Part shown: piece after piece, positions 5,057-5,102 of the stretch
Layout of the letters: each line of letters begins with the position of its first letter
Numbering within the stretch: position 1 is the stretch's first letter
NCBI GenBank assembly: GCA_018333405.1
Contig: JAGXSR010000031.1
Span: 1-5,102 of the forward strand
Origin: Dethiobacter sp.
GTDB lineage: Bacteria > Bacillota > Dethiobacteria > DTU022
DNA: 5,102 bases
Direction of reading: 5' to 3'
Position numbers and translations under genes: made by a program
Notes under the pieces: generated by a model
Databases searched by the model: none
Told to the model about the DNA's origin: nothing
What the model saw: only the letters and a program-made list of their open reading frames with translations

Positions 5057-5102
5057 CGATTTTGAACAATACAGATAATTTCAGAAATACGTTTCTTTTC
5101 AG

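Overview
The window looks like a piece of a bacterial chromosome of moderate G+C, most likely from the Firmicutes (Bacillota). The grounds are strong purine-rich ribosome binding sites before most genes, a consensus housekeeping promoter before a tRNA, a tRNA-Thr with U73 and an encoded CCA, and a Firmicutes-like DapB. A narrower placement (Clostridia or Negativicutes) would be a guess. No phage, insertion sequence, CRISPR array or defence genes are visible.

Left part (1-2215). The 3' part of a PHP-domain metal-dependent hydrolase gene runs rightward and is cut by the window's left edge. Its last 22 bases overlap the end of a leftward gene for a small YdcZ-type (DUF606) membrane protein of the drug/metabolite transporter superfamily. 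Upstream of that, also leftward and 56 nt away, is dapB (4-hydroxy-tetrahydrodipicolinate reductase, lysine/diaminopimelate synthesis). The two leftward genes may be cotranscribed.

Middle (2216-4395). A 303-nt intergenic region separates the divergent dapB and gap genes. Rightward, a complete glyceraldehyde-3-phosphate dehydrogenase gene (GTG start) is followed after 68 nt by a cupin-type glucose-6-phosphate isomerase gene with a C-terminal extension. This is the archaeal-type isomerase fold, unrelated to the common bacterial Pgi. The pair forms a small central-carbon cassette without pgk or tpiA beside it. Both starts overlap a two-codon mini-ORF.

Right part (4396-5102). After two short palindromes there is a near-consensus promoter, a tRNA-Thr(CGU) gene and a perfect 16-bp stem-loop that probably ends its transcript. 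A 264-nt stretch rich in GGTT/AACC palindromes and an imperfect direct repeat leads to a 53-codon ORF with a good ribosome binding site and no recognised family. I see nothing in the last 46 bases.

Most of the window is ordinary metabolism. The parts most worth a second look are the gap/cupin-GPI pair with its unusual starts, and the palindrome cluster in front of the small unknown gene. I do not see convincing evidence for a wholly new system.
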